From positions 137,124,682 through 137,188,681 of the forward strand of contig CM054062.1 in NCBI GenBank assembly GCA_028641055.1: 64,000 nt of DNA, given 5' to 3'. Shown piece by piece: positions 10,060 to 21,987 of the stretch (position 1 is the stretch's first letter; every line of letters starts with the position of its first letter). The position numbers and the translations under genes were made by a program. Below the pieces are notes generated by a model, which was given only the letters and a program-made list of their open reading frames with translations, searched no databases and was not told where the DNA came from. This stretch comes from Alopecurus myosuroides. Its lineage: Eukaryota; Streptophyta; Magnoliopsida; Poales; Poaceae.

Positions 10060-13000
10060 TGTAACACCCAGGGGTTTTCCCAATAGAAAACTTGTTTGTT
10101 TTTCTTTTTGTGCATCTCATGCCATCTTGCATCATCCTAATTTTTAGTTCACCAAAAAGTTTTGATTTGTGTACCTCTCAAAATTGAAAAATTATAAATT
10201 GTTTTTGAGCTTTCTAAATATCTCAAGTCCTTTTGTTTTTCTGAAAATAATATAACAAAAAAAATGTTTGAGTGAGAGAGAGAGAGAGCAGCCCACCAGG
10301 CCCAACAAACTAGCCCACCCCAGCCTTTCTCCTTCCTCCATCCGTACAGGCACGAGGAGGACGTGATCCCCTCCTCTCGTTTTCACCAAAGCAGACCACC
10401 GCACCCACCTGCTCCACCTGCCCTCCTCCTTATCTACCCCTCCCCTCCTCCACAACCCTAACCCTAGCCTCCCTCTCCCTCTCCTTCCCTTCTTCCAGCC
10501 GCCGCCCCCTTCCTCCTCTTCTCTGTTTCTCTTTTCTTCACCCACCACCCCACCTCCATGACCGGAGTTGGAAGCTCAAGGAGGCGAGGACATGGTCGCC
10601 GGCAAGGGCGTCCGAGGATGGGAATGGAATCGCCTCGCCGTCCTCATCCTCCACGCCGAAGATCGGCACCCGAGGACGTTCCGAATAGCCCCGCCATGGC
10701 CATCTTCCTCCTCCGTCCACAAGCACGTGATGGCCACGGTCGCCGTCATCTTCCTCATCTACAGCGCCTCCGGCCGCCCCCAGCCTTCCCCACGGTGAGG
10801 AAACCTTCTGGGACCTCTCCCCTACCCCCCTCGTGCTCTGGGTGCCCGCCATCGAGCGGTGGAGTCGCCGTGTCGCTGCAGGTCGCCACCGTCCGCCTAT
10901 GTCTGTCACCGCCCCGTGCAGTACAGAGATCTGCTATTCAGTTTCGTCAGTTAAAAATCAACGCAGTATACTTGATCTTCCGTTTGCCCTCTGTACCATC
11001 ACGAACGCACAGCCAGCCCAGTGGCCAGCGCCCCAATCCGCACCCAGCAGGTCGCGGGTTCGAGTCCCCTCCGCGCAGGAATAAAACCCCCCCTTTATCC
11101 TTTTTTCCATCCACGTGCGGGGCCCACTGTCATTGACCCCGGTGGCCACCTCACCATCCACCCACGCCACAGTGGCGCCTGCGTGGCCCCCTGGCCCGCT
11201 TGTCAACCACTCTGGCTGGCTCTGCCCCGGTAGAAAACGTTTCGGCCATTTTCTTTTATTCTCGAAAATCCAGAAAACAGAACTAAATCTTTATTTGTAA
11301 AATCAATAACAAATTGAAAAATGCTCCAATTTCAATGATTCAAATTTCTATGGATTCAGCATCTTGTGCTCTTTCTGTTAGTAACAAACTTGCAACATGT
11401 TTCTGTAATAAATTGTGCACTAAATAATTAAATACAGAAATGGCTATTAAAATTTGAAATTTTGGAAATTCATAACTTGAGTTCTGTTCACCCAAATTGA
11501 GAAAACTTGGGCTCTAAATTTTTTTCTTAACAAACTCTACACAGTGGTATTTTATTTGGTCACAATTGAATTAAATTTGAACATGTTTCCTTCTGTTTAC
11601 TAAAATGGGCAGAATAAAGATGCTTATGGAAAAATGCATAATAAATTCATTAATGATCCAAAAATTATGTTTAATAGCTCAAAATGTTCAGTGAAACATT
11701 GTCCACATGTTTTCAAGTATTTCCCATGCTTTTGTAACTGAAAGTACCTCTTTTTAAATTGTTTACAAAAATGGCAGAATAAACCTCAATTTTGTAAATG
11801 CAATAAATTTGCCAATCCAACTCCCTTTTGGGCAAATAAAATATGTATCCCAATTAAAATTTCCTAAACTTTTCAAATATGCAATTTGTTTAATGTTTTG
11901 ATCAATTAAAATTTGTGCAATTTGCTGTACTTTATTTAATTCATTTAAAATTGCATAAATCATAACTAATTCAAATTAAATTCAAATTTAATGTGTAAAA
12001 TATGTTTTCCAACCAGAAAAGTGCAAGGAATATGAATATGCCATCCATGCTCATGTTTGCATCTTGTATTGTGCATTTTAGCCTGTGTTATGCATGTCAA
12101 CTAAATAACAACATATGGAATGTGTTGGGGTATTAACGAAATATTGCCCTATTCCATTTAATATTGTTTAGCTCACCTACTTACTGTTTTGCATGTTAAT
12201 CAACATTTAATATGATGGTTAGATAAACAACTTGAACCATAATTATTTGTCTGGACTCCGGGTCCGATTAAATTGTCTAAGTTGTACTTTTGCGTAGCAT
12301 CCCGCATGTCATGCATATAAAATAGGATCATGCTGGATCTTTTGCCGTAGTAGTAATTGTTGCATCCGGTGTTTGTTCTAGTTCGTTGCTTCTTCACGGA
12401 TAGGACGTTGAGATGATGTGAGCAACGACAAGTTCTGCGGATGTACCTCTACTTGCTGGACCTCAGGCAAGTATACTCACTTGCTACCTATGGCTGCCTT
12501 TCATCACTTGTTACCGATTCTTTCCGTTGTCTTTATGCTAGCCTAGTATTTTCGATGCTTGTGTCTCGATCCTATCATATGTTTACCTTGCAGCCATGAT
12601 ATAGCCTTCCTTCCACTTCCTATCAACTGTTGTTTGTTTACCTTGTTGGCCCTCGTGTCGTAGTTGAATGCTTAGATTTGTTTGTGCTCGAGTCTTGTTG
12701 TCCTTTGTCGTATCACCTCTTTAGTTGATAGTTGGGTTTCAATTTAATCAACAACATGTTAATGTTTGGGGTAATAATAATTTGATGATAAGGCACCGGC
12801 AGGAGGCCCGGCGTGGTTTTGGAGCCTGCTAGTGTCGAACTTAGGAAAAGGGTCTTGTCCATTGATCCATGATGAGCGCGCTAACCGCATCCGGGAGGTA
12901 GTATGGGACCCTCCTCGACTTAGACCTGATTCCCAGCTTGTCCGAAGAGCCACACTTATGTCGGGTGTTCCATTTGCTCATATGCATGAATGGGTTGGCC

Positions 13001-14048
13001 CCCCATGGTTACTGTTGTTGATGATGCATATAGGGCGAGGCCTGTATTGCCGGGGTGTTGCGTCCTGCGGGAGTTTTGCACACTTGCGCTGAGTATTCGG
13101 CTGCGTGGCTGGGACCTTATAGCTCCGTGGCTCCTAGGATGGGTTGTAGAGATGGTTTGGGTCGTGTCGAGCCAACCTGAGTTTTAGTTGGTGGCTTGAG
13201 TGTGTACGGGTACTGTAGCGCACCCTGCAGGGATGAATCTTCTCGAGAAGCCGTGTTGTCCGCGGTTATGTGACGACTTGGTGAAAGTGCTGGCTAACAA
13301 GTACTCAGACAACTTAAACCTAATGATAATAACTTGACTAGTAATATAGTATTACCTTTACCATAAAAATGAATGTCACCTTAATCAACAGTGTGAGTTT
13401 CCTTGGGTTGGTTCCTTAGTAGGGGGTAACACTGGATGGGTATTGTTTGGTGAGTAGTTGTAGTTGGTTCTGATACGCTCTCTTATCCCTTTCTATTAGC
13501 CGGAAGTTGTAGCGCGTCTCTTTAGTTGTTAGTGTTGCCCGCTGCCGCTTCTTTGCAATAATCCCTTCCTTTCCGTTCTACCCAAAGTATTTGTATCTTG
13601 TGATGATTGGTTACGCTGGTATCTTGTGAGTATGGTTTATCCACTTGCCAGTACTTAATAGTACTGACCCACGAATCCATTTCGTGGCTGCATATTCCAC
13701 ATTGCAGTCAACAGGTTTGAAGTCTGACGACGTTAGCTTGGGAATCCCTCCGGCTTGCCCTGGGCATGGATTGGAAGCCATCGGTTATCTTCAGGACTCT
13801 TAGTCCAATTTGTATCTTGTCCGTAGTCGGACACTATGTTGCTTCTTCTGCTGTTATTTGGATCTTTGTATTGTATCAGTTGTATTCTTGACTCGTTGAG
13901 TCGTCTTGTATATATCTTTTCTGTTGTTGTTGCGGAATATTCGTGAACTGTTGTAATGTTATCACAAGTGGAAACCTGGAATCGGTTATTATGTGGATTT
14001 TGGCGGAAATGCTGAAATCTGCATAGTGCACGATCTCGGGGCGTCACA
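10060..14048 (+). mobile_element. Solo LTR, 3.99 kb, same family as the young element at 29646-39811
   Basis: It begins TGTAACACCC and ends GGGGCGTCACA, with CAAAG duplicated on both sides, and has no interior or second LTR, so it is the product of recombination between two LTRs. Segments such as cttctcgagaagccgtgtt, ccgcggttatg and ggctaacaagtactcag match, in opposite orientation, the LTRs at 29646-34202 and 35252-39811. The GC-rich part near 10290-11200 contains open frames on both strands, but they are arginine- and proline-rich and I do not support any as a gene. The middle (11230-12120) is AT-rich. Confidence 0.9.
11010..11070 (+). promoter_or_regulatory. tRNA-like block with a pol III B-box-like sequence inside the solo LTR
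   Basis: The sequence CAGTGGCCAGCGC (about 11019-11031) resembles an A box and GGGTTCGAGTCC (11056-11067) is a near-perfect B box as found in tRNA genes. The same pair in the same order occurs in the LTRs of the young element on the minus strand (B box at 32697-32708 and 38303-38314). It is not a tRNA: no acceptor stem or anticodon arm can be folded. It may be a fossil SINE head or a promoter-like module of this LTR family. Confidence 0.45.
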
Positions 14049-14632
14049 CAAAGTTATAAGACCTATCACGTCTTAAGGCAGCCGAAATAAACACCAAATC
14101 ATAAACAGATAGCTTGTTGGCAGTTTTTCTAGCTAGCACACATTTAGAAATAAAATAGTCAAATTATCGAATGCTAGGGAGTTGAATTTCTCGTATTTTA
14201 CCACTCTCCCCTGTGAAGCTTCTGCCTTGGAAAATCTCCTCATATAATTCCATCAGTGGTTTAGGCTACCTCTTATCTTCTCACAAGAACCCCACTCTGG
14301 TACCTTGATAGCTGCACAAAAATCACTGAAAGGCAGATTTACAGCTTTATTGTAAATTTATAGTGGACCATAGGGTTAGTTGAGGACCATTTAAAATGAA
14401 AATCGTGCACCACAGACATATTTAATTTCACATGTTGGATAGGTTCATCCTCAATGAAACGGTCCAAGCCTGTATTATGCACAAGAGTGTTGAAATCCTG
14501 CGGAATTCCTGTAATCCTCATTAATTCCTGACACGGATAAATTGATGGGAACACTCTCTCTTCACGGTGCACGAGCATGAGCTGATGCAACTCCAACTCA
14601 TGCCGGTTTAGTTGATGAACATTGTGCTCCAT
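14049..14632 (-). pseudogene. Athila ORF1-like protein, N-terminal part
   Basis: The clearest open stretch (14339-14632) starts MEHNVHQLNRHELELHQL and includes IPQDFNTLVHNTGLDRF. Continuing to 14049 with stops, it gives a FDYFISKCVLARK-type stretch and a KLSVYDLVFISAALR stretch, both in keeping with the Athila ORF1 family. The frame then passes over the solo LTR insert and goes on at 10059. Stops make it a pseudogene. Assignment is from family resemblance, not from a search. Confidence 0.55.
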
Positions 14633-15253
14633 ATCTGAAATTTTTCAACAATCACTACAAAAATTAATTTCAAGCAACTATAAGGTGGAAACTACCATAG
14701 GGACTCATAGGAGAGCTAAACATGCATCAAAACTACATTATTTCTACTCAAATCAAGCATGCAAACTCACATAAGCTGTCACCTACAGTACCAAAATACT
14801 CAAGAAATACTTCACTCAACAAAATTCTACTTGGATCATCGGAGGAGTCACATACCGGAGATCAAAAAAATCTCAGCACAAATGATGGGCTGAAGAAGGA
14901 GATCAAAAATCCGAAGGAAGAGCAGCAAGAACACGGGTTCCAAGAAATGTTTTCAGTTTGAGAGGTGAGAGAGAAGACTTTGGCAGGGGACAGAGTTAGT
15001 GGGGGGCCAGGGGACCCCACACCATGTGTTGGCGCCACGTCACCCCATGGTGTGCCTGACTGGTCGGTCCCCCTAGGGCCTCCTAGGTGGCTCTCTGCCT
15101 CATTTTTTACGTAAAAATTTATTATAATTTTTCAGGAATTTTTTGAGAAACTTTATTTTTGAGGTATATCTAGAATTTTAATAATTAATAAAAACCAGAT
15201 AAACGAAAGTGAAAAGGTGGAAACCAAAACCAAAACCAGAACTACAGAGGTTC
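14633..15253 (-). other. Athila-like element interior, no gene seen
   Basis: Short AT-rich stretch between the ORF1-like frame and the Tat element insertion point. It includes a GC-richer part (about 15000-15100). No convincing coding sequence. Confidence 0.6.
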
Positions 15254-15796
15254 TGTCGAGACATCGTAGTAAGGATCATAGACGGGGGTGCCATGAGCCT
15301 ACGGGTAGAGACGTGGGGGCGTGGTAGTACGACAAACGAGAACACCAGGTTTAACCAGGTTCGGTACGACGCAACTAGGTGGTGTTCCTACTCCTGCTAT
15401 CTCACTAAATCAGGGCTGAAGCCTGAAGTATACAAAGTACAATGTGAGTATGGATTCGCTAACTCGGCGAGGATCAACTTCTCGGCGAGTTCGCTTCTAG
15501 CTAATTGTTCTCTCTGTTTCGTCTCTCCCGTCCGGCTTTATATAGATAGCCGGGTTAGGGCAGAAAGGAAACCTAGAAGACTACAGAAAGTATCTAACTT
15601 GGAAAGTAAGGAATCCGTCTTCTTCTCCAAGACGCACCACTTTGGGCCGTGGTCCGGGTTCTTCTAGCATCCGGCTTCCTGCGCATCAGCTTACTGGGCC
15701 GCCTAATGGACCGTGATCCATTACCAACAAGCCACCCTGGTAATCCGTCTCTTTAGGCCAATGCCGGACATACCCCTAATCGGTATATATCCAACA
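15254..15796 (-). repeat. 3' LTR of the Tat-lineage element
   Basis: 543 bp, TG...CA bounded, paired with 26957-27506. GGTTC at 15249-15253 is the target duplication. It includes a TTTATATAGAT stretch (about 15537-15547) that also occurs in the partner LTR. Confidence 0.92.
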
Positions 15797-15811
15797 GTAG
15801 CCCCCAAGAAG
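15797..15811 (-). other. Polypurine tract of the Tat-lineage element
   Basis: On the minus strand CTTCTTGGGGGCTAC runs into the LTR start TGTTGGATA. The same GGGG(G)..TAC form precedes the LTRs ending at 51576 and 61076. Confidence 0.75.
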
Positions 15812-16350
15812 GATTAAGACTTCATTCTGCCTTTTTGTTGATTAGCAATCTTTTCCGAGAAATGTTGGCGTTTTGTCTTGATTCTTATTTTCCCCAAAAT
15901 CTCTTAACTCAAAACTCGGATTTTATCAAAGTCCAGCTTCTCTTCCACGAGCCTTCGCGGAGAAGGAACTTCATGACGTCAGCGATGAAATCCTGCTAAC
16001 ATCATGGACGTTTGGGTTCAGTCAAAACCCTGAAACGTATCCGCTGACAGATTCTCGTGGGAAACGAGGAGATAGCTATTATCATCCCGTCCCCTCATTT
16101 CCCAAAAATTTCGGGCGTAATCGATCATCCAACGGTCAAAATAGCCGTTGGAGCTAATCTCCACGCATCCGGCTATAAATAGCCACCTCGAAGGCTCTGT
16201 TTCTTCTTCCTCTCCTTCTTCTTCCTCGCGCCCCGGTGTCCAGCCTTAGCTTCCAGAGCATGAGCCCAAGAGAACGCAGAGCACTTAGCCCCCGAGCCTC
16301 TCCCTGGAACCATCATCGGAGGATCCCACTCGCGACTGCGCTGCCCACAA
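15812..16350 (+). other. Upstream region of the antisense gene in the Tat element
   Basis: No coding sequence supported. A ctataaatagcc motif at about 16171-16182, a good plant TATA box, lies about 170 bases before the ATG at 16351 and is followed by a CT-rich stretch (16199-16230), as in a plant promoter and 5' leader. This suggests that the antisense gene once had its own promoter next to the LTR. Confidence 0.5.
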
Positions 16351-19300
16351 ATGGCAACCAGAGATTCTCCCCGTGCCTCCGACTCGGCGAGCGCCGCCGT
16401 GAACCTCGACGATATCATCAACGATCTTGACCCCCTCACCGACTCTCCCGTCCGCGCCGCTGCAAACACGCCGGAGGGGACCACCAGCAACCCAGCCCGC
16501 GGGGATCTGACTCCCGCATCGGGATTTGTGCCGCTGTCATCATCCACTGCTCCTCCTTCGCCTCCCTTCACTGAGTCCGCGGAAGAAAATGTCGCTCTCG
16601 GCGGTGAGGAGGTTTCCGCTTCCGGTGGCGCCGGAGGTGAAGAAAACGCCGGGAACTAGAGCCACTGTAACGTGGTTCCGTCCCTTCTTCCGGCTTTGGA
16701 GAAGTAAGGGTTTTTCGTGAAGGACAAATGGCGGTACGACAAAGCCGACACCGAGCCATCTCCGGCACCCGGCGAACGAGTTCTCGTCGCCTCCCACGTA
16801 AATCGAGGTATGGGGTTTCCGCCATCCACCTTCTTTCTCCAGATCCTAGACCACTATAGGATTCAGCCCCACAATCTTCCCCCCAATTACATTCTTTATC
16901 TAGCCGGGTTTCAGGCCCTATTCGAGGGGTATCTAGGAATAGAACCAAGATTAGATTTCTGGCAGTATTGCTTCAGAGTGAAACGCAGCCCCTCCTAAGG
17001 CACCCTTCCGACATGCGGGACCATCTCCTTTACACTCCGTAGGTTTAGGGAGGATTTGTTTCCGAAAATCAAAACCTCGGAGTCCGTCAAATTTTGGACG
17101 GGCTCCTTCTTCTATCACGCGGATGTCCCGTTTCAAGGAAAGGAAACGGGCATCCCACCTTTCGTCAATTCCGCGGCCACTCCCCAAGACAATTGGGCAG
17201 TGGACGCGGTCTAGACTCTGCCTCCAGATCTGATGAGGATCAAGAGGCGAATCGCCAAACTTGTTTTCGCCACTCCTCCTCTTACTGGCGCAGATACCGT
17301 CCTGTGCTGTCTCGGAAGGTGGATTCATCCTTTGGATCACCGCGGTAAACGGCTCATGTGCGAATACTCGGGCCCGGACGACGCGATGAGAGCGACAGAA
17401 AAATCTCTGTCAAAAAAGGACTTCAATAAGCGGCTCAATCAGCTGGTTTCTACTCGTGACCAGTACGAGGAGAGCCGGCAAAAGTATCATGCAAAGAACC
17501 CAACTCCAAAGGTATAGTTTCATCTCTTTGGGAATTTTCTTGAGTTTCATTTTTCTCGGATTTTTTCCTTACTCGAACTTTGTTTCTTTTCACAGCTTCT
17601 GGAACTTCCTGAGGCTGAGCTTGCCTCCGACACCGAGTTGGACATGCTTCGCGCCAACTTCCATGCGGGAGGACGGAAACGTAAGAAGCCTTCCACCACT
17701 CAGGAGGTGATCGATCTTGACGGCGTTGCCGTCGCAACTTCCAGGTAAAAATCCCAGGCTTTTTCATTTCTATGTTTTTTATCGCATGTTTCTTATTTCT
17801 CGGAATCTCATTTCTCGGTGTTTACTTTTCCTTTACGTTGCTAGCCTTGCCCCTACCACTTTGAAGGAAAGGGTCGGAAGAAGCACAAAGCCGGTGCGCA
17901 CCAGGGATTAAAGCCTTCTCCCGCTGCTGCGCCAGATACCCCCACTGCGGCTGGGGAAGAAAACTCGGCTGCAAGGGACGCAGAATATCCCTTGCAGTCC
18001 AGCCAGCCCATTGCGTCCAACTCGGACGCGAGGGAAAGGGCGGTGCCATAAGAGGGTGGTCCTTCTAACATTCCGAAGGAGGATCCCATCCCCAACTTTG
18101 ACCCCGAGTTCAAGGTAAAGGAAGAAAACTGTTTCGACGAACACAGATGTATTCATCCGTGGGCGAAGAAACACTTTGCTCATGCTCCATTAATCCGTCC
18201 CTGGCCACAAGGCGGACTTATAGTTAAGAATAATTACGTGTTCTCGCCTCGCCAGGTCATTCAAGACGACCTTTGCCATGCCGCCATTACCTTCGCAGAA
18301 TATGCGAAGAAATTTACCGAGAACTTGGCAAGTTTGCCCAAAATGAGCCAGGTAAATACCTCTAGCCCCCAAGCATTTAGCCAAATGTATTCTTTTTGAC
18401 TTGATGCTTTTCTCTTATTCCTGCTTATTTTATAACTTAAGCGACTTTTCCATTTTCCGTGTTTCAGCAAACTGCCAAAACAATAAACATGGAAGTTTTC
18501 AACAAGCTTACCATCAAGAACAAGAAGGTTAAAACTCTCCTTAACATTCTTGAAGAGAAAGACTCGGAGTTGGCCTCGGTTCAGCAGCAGCTGAAGGAAT
18601 CAGCTTGTAAATATTTCTTCTATTCGTACTGCTGTTTCATGAGAATTTTTCTAAGTCATTTTCCGAGTTTTAAACTCTTCATTTTTCCCGCTTAAAAGTT
18701 TCTTTGGCGAGAGCCAAACAAATCGCTGAAGATGCTGGCAACGTCGAGAACCTCCGCAAAGAGAACTTGGAGCTTTACAAGATGACTGTAAATCTCCAGA
18801 AGGACTGGGAGGACAACCAGCTGGCTATCGGCATTGCCGAGTCCCGCGCATCTTCTCAAGCTGAGAAAGATGCAACAACTATCCGGGACCTGGAGAATGC
18901 CCTCAATCAACACCTGAAGAAGGCGTTGACATGGACAAGATTCTCGGTAAAGCTTAACTCTTTTTACCGGGTTTTTTACTTATAATTTTTACAGTATGTT
19001 TCTTTTTTCTCCTTCTGCAAGTTTCTAACTTTTTCTTGTTATGTTTGAACATAAGAGAACCCCTTGCTTACCCGGATTGACAGAATCTGGGCTTTCGGGA
19101 AGATCTTCTCCACCCTGAAGACTGCGGGGATGTTACGTGTGAACAAGTACATTCCCGACAAAGTGAGAGAAATCTCGGAAGTAAGCAAGCTTCCGAAGGC
19201 AATAGAGGAGGTGGCGAACCAAAATGAGTCTTGGTTCCGCTATGGTGCTCGCGGTGGTGCGCGCATGGCCCTTGGGCTAATGTGTATGCATTACACCACC

Positions 19301-19509
19301 GCAAAGTCCTAGCGTGTTGCGACCGGTATCCCTCAAGGTACACAGAAGCACAAAGAGCCGACATTTTCGAGTCTGTCAAGGGGCATGCCACCAAGATAGC
19401 TCAAATGGTGTCAACCTCAACCTTCTACCCGGAGGAAGAGATTCCGGCAACTCCCGAAAACCCCAGTGACAACGACGAGGAGGACTCGGATTCTGAGGAG
19501 GCTGCCTGA
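16351..19509 (+). pseudogene. Antisense multi-exon gene of the Tat element (Transposase_28-like), broken
   Basis: The gene runs opposite to gag-pol. The first frame (16351-16659) is an acidic, serine- and alanine-rich leader; then follows a conserved-looking core (16717-17511) with FFLQILDHYRIQPHNLPPN and a later LMCEYSG motif, shared with the gene at 62243. Introns with GT-AG ends are visible, for example 17512-17595 and 17745-17844. Later exons (about 18460-18950) encode lysine- and glutamate-rich coiled coil, and the C-terminal exon ends in an acidic EDSDSEEAA tail at 19507. Stops near 16657, 16710, 16996 and 18050 break it. The domain resembles what Pfam calls a putative gypsy-type transposon domain; its function is unknown. 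Confidence 0.7.
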
Positions 19510-20121
19510 TTCCTGAGTAGCTGGCAGAAATAAATAGAAACATTACTATTCTTTCAATGTAATATCAATTATAATGCTTTCTATCTTTTGTATAAACAAG
19601 TATTCCCCCTTTTGCAATAAAAATTAAGTCTTTGCAAGTTTTCTAGGCTTTAATTCTTTTTCCTGCTAAGTTCTCTGTCTTATATGTTTTGACTGTCCTT
19701 AGTGTTGAAATGGCTCAATAATACTTAATCTACATGCCAAGTGACTGGGTTCAAGCCTATCAGTCGAATCTCGAAAACATGGATTGTACTCAGACATTTT
19801 TACTTACTAATTTTGGTGACCTAACATACAAACTGTCAGATAATACTTAGGAAAAAGTAACGAATCTTGAAAAAGTATGAAACTCAGGCACATAGGCACA
19901 ATCTGGGTTTCGTTAAGCCTCCTTAGGCCAGAAAAGCATTCAGATTTATCACTCCGAGCATGCAGGCAAAATTCGGGTTAACATTGAAGCAATTTGAAAG
20001 ATCATTTGGAAATAGATAAGACTGTACTATGCTTTGAACAATAACAACAAGACAGATAAAAAATGCATGAACTCCGACAACTTTATTTCATGATCTCAAA
20101 GATGTTTACATAGAATTTGAA
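19510..20121. other. Tat element interior between the two convergent genes
   Basis: No gene seen in about 610 bp. AT-rich. The antisense gene (plus strand) and the integrase (minus strand) end towards each other here, so both transcripts would end in this stretch. Confidence 0.6.
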
Positions 20122-21200
20122 CTAAGTGTAAAAGGGACGTAACTGCTGGATGCTCCAGGGTCTCTTTGTTTCTCCCAGTTCTACATCTATCTTTATCTTT
20201 CTTTTGCGATTCGGTCTTTTAGGATCATCTTCTGTATCCTGAATATCTACAAGATAGTAAGATCCATTTTTCATAGCGTTGCTAATGAAAAATGGTCCCT
20301 CCCAAACTGGGGCTAATTTGTGCTTCCTTTCCTGCACCAATCTTAGCACTAGGTCACCTTCTTTGAAAGAATGGTGTTTGATTTTCCGACTATGATAACG
20401 TTGCAATCCTTGCTGATAAATGGCAGATCTTTGTAGCACAAGCACTCTTGGGCTATCATGGAGCATGTCCGTAGGAAGCATTGCTTCTGCACTATAAACC
20501 AGGAAAAATGGATTTTGTCCTGTTGATCTATTTGGCGTCGTTCGAATACTCCAAAGCACAGAAGGTAATTCTTCTACCCATGCTCCAGTTGCTCTATGAA
20601 GAGGAGATTCGAGTCTTGGGCGTATTCCCTGCAGGATAGAACTATTCATTCGTTCAACCTGACCATTGGATTGTGGGTGTGCCACAGATGCAAGATCTAG
20701 GTGAATTCCCGTTTGTCGGCAATATTTTGCCAACTCTCTAATAGAGAAAATTTTCCCGTTATCCGTGATTATGTTGTGTGGAACGTCGTATCTCATGACT
20801 ATGTCAATGATGAAATTTCTGGCAGTCACACCGTCATGCTTTTTTATGGGTTTTGCCTCCACCCACTCGGTGTATTTATCTACTGCAACCAGTAGATTTG
20901 TAAGTCCACCTCTTGCAGTTTTGAATGGTCCCATCATATCTAGCCCCTAGACCGTAAATGGCCATGTTATAGGGATAGTTTTGAGTGCTTGAGGTGGCAT
21001 ATTCGTCTGCTTGGCGTAATACTGACATCCGGCACATGTTTTTACTATGTGCTCCGCATCTGCCTTGGCTGTGAGCCAGAAAAACCCTGCGCGAAATGCT
21101 TTTTTGACTATACTTTTTGATTGAGCATGATGTCCACAATCTCCTGCGTGGATTTTCTGCAGAATTTCTCGTCCTTCTTCTGGCGAAATACACCGCTGAA
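20122..21200 (-). pseudogene. Integrase of the Tat-lineage element, broken
   Basis: The C-terminal 271 codons (20122-20937) hold the DDE core: VDKYTEW with the first Asp, TDNG with the second, and QVERMN with the Glu. A GQNPFFLVYSAEA motif and a lysine-rich C terminus follow. Upstream (about 20940-21190) the zinc-binding HHCC region can be read with a HAGDCGHH-like start and a CAGCQYYAK stretch, but a stop at about 20946 separates it. The enzyme would insert element DNA; this one is dead. Confidence 0.9.
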
Positions 21201-21474
21201 AAGTTCCGATAGTACTGCGTTTATACAGGCTACCATTAATTACCGTGTATCCTTTGCATCAGCGTTGTATCTGCCCTTGCAAGACTTCGTCTGCTCCATC
21301 CGGGAACTTCTGATCGACTAAGAAGTTTAAGTATGGAATTTTCCAATCCGGGTTAACAAGCAGGACTTCAATTGACTCGGAAACGAGAGGATAATCAACA
21401 TCTCCACCTTTGATTGATGGTTCATGCAAATGTTGGACAAACAAACTAGGTGGTAGGGTTTTCACTCTTTTTTA

Positions 21475-21840
21475 TTATATGCGGGCTAACGCATCCGCGT
21501 TCCAATTTTCTTCCCTTCTGATATGGAGTACCTCCAATTGTAGGAAGAAAAAGGCAAACTCGTCCACAGTTCTCCGATATTCGGCCATAATGGGGCTTTT
21601 GGCATCCCATGTTTGGTTTAGCTGATGAAGTGCCAAGTCCGAGTCACCATAACAAAGTATACGCTTGACGCCTATATCCTTTGCAATATGCAAGCCATGA
21701 AGCAAAGCTTTGTATTCTTCCACATTGTTGCTGGCGTTAAAATGTATTTGTAATACATATTCCACTATGTCACCTTTTGTAGATTTAAGCACTACACCAG
21801 CTCCAGCGCCTTGTTTCATTTTAGATCCATCAAAATGCAT
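21475..21840 (-). pseudogene. RNase H domain of the Tat-lineage element
   Basis: 121 codons starting MHFDGSKMKQGAGAGVVLK, with the Asp of DGS, the Glu in NNVEEYKAL, and the Asp in YGDSDLAL, which fit the catalytic acidic residues of a type I RNase H. It ends ENWNADALAR. Tat elements usually have this extra RNase H between RT and integrase in addition to the one attached to RT, and here the frame is separated from RT by a stop-containing stretch (21841-21987). Confidence 0.85.
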
Positions 21841-21987
21841 GATCCATTATTCCGACTCCAGCATTGGTGTATTTTCTATTGCTTCTGTCCAATCAGCGAT
21901 AAAATCTGCCAACACCGGGGATTTAATTGCCATCCGGGGTTGGTACTTAATGTCAAACGCAGCTATCTCAATGCCCCATTTGTCGAC

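Noticed and set aside
10192..11300. Overlapping open frames on both strands in the solo LTR
   Set aside because: They are arginine-, proline- and glycine-rich and not conserved as frames in the related young LTR. The GC-rich LTR part explains them.
16173..17340. Minus-strand frames across the antisense gene of the Tat element
   Set aside because: They oppose exons with clear conserved content and splice sites on the plus strand and resemble no Gypsy protein.
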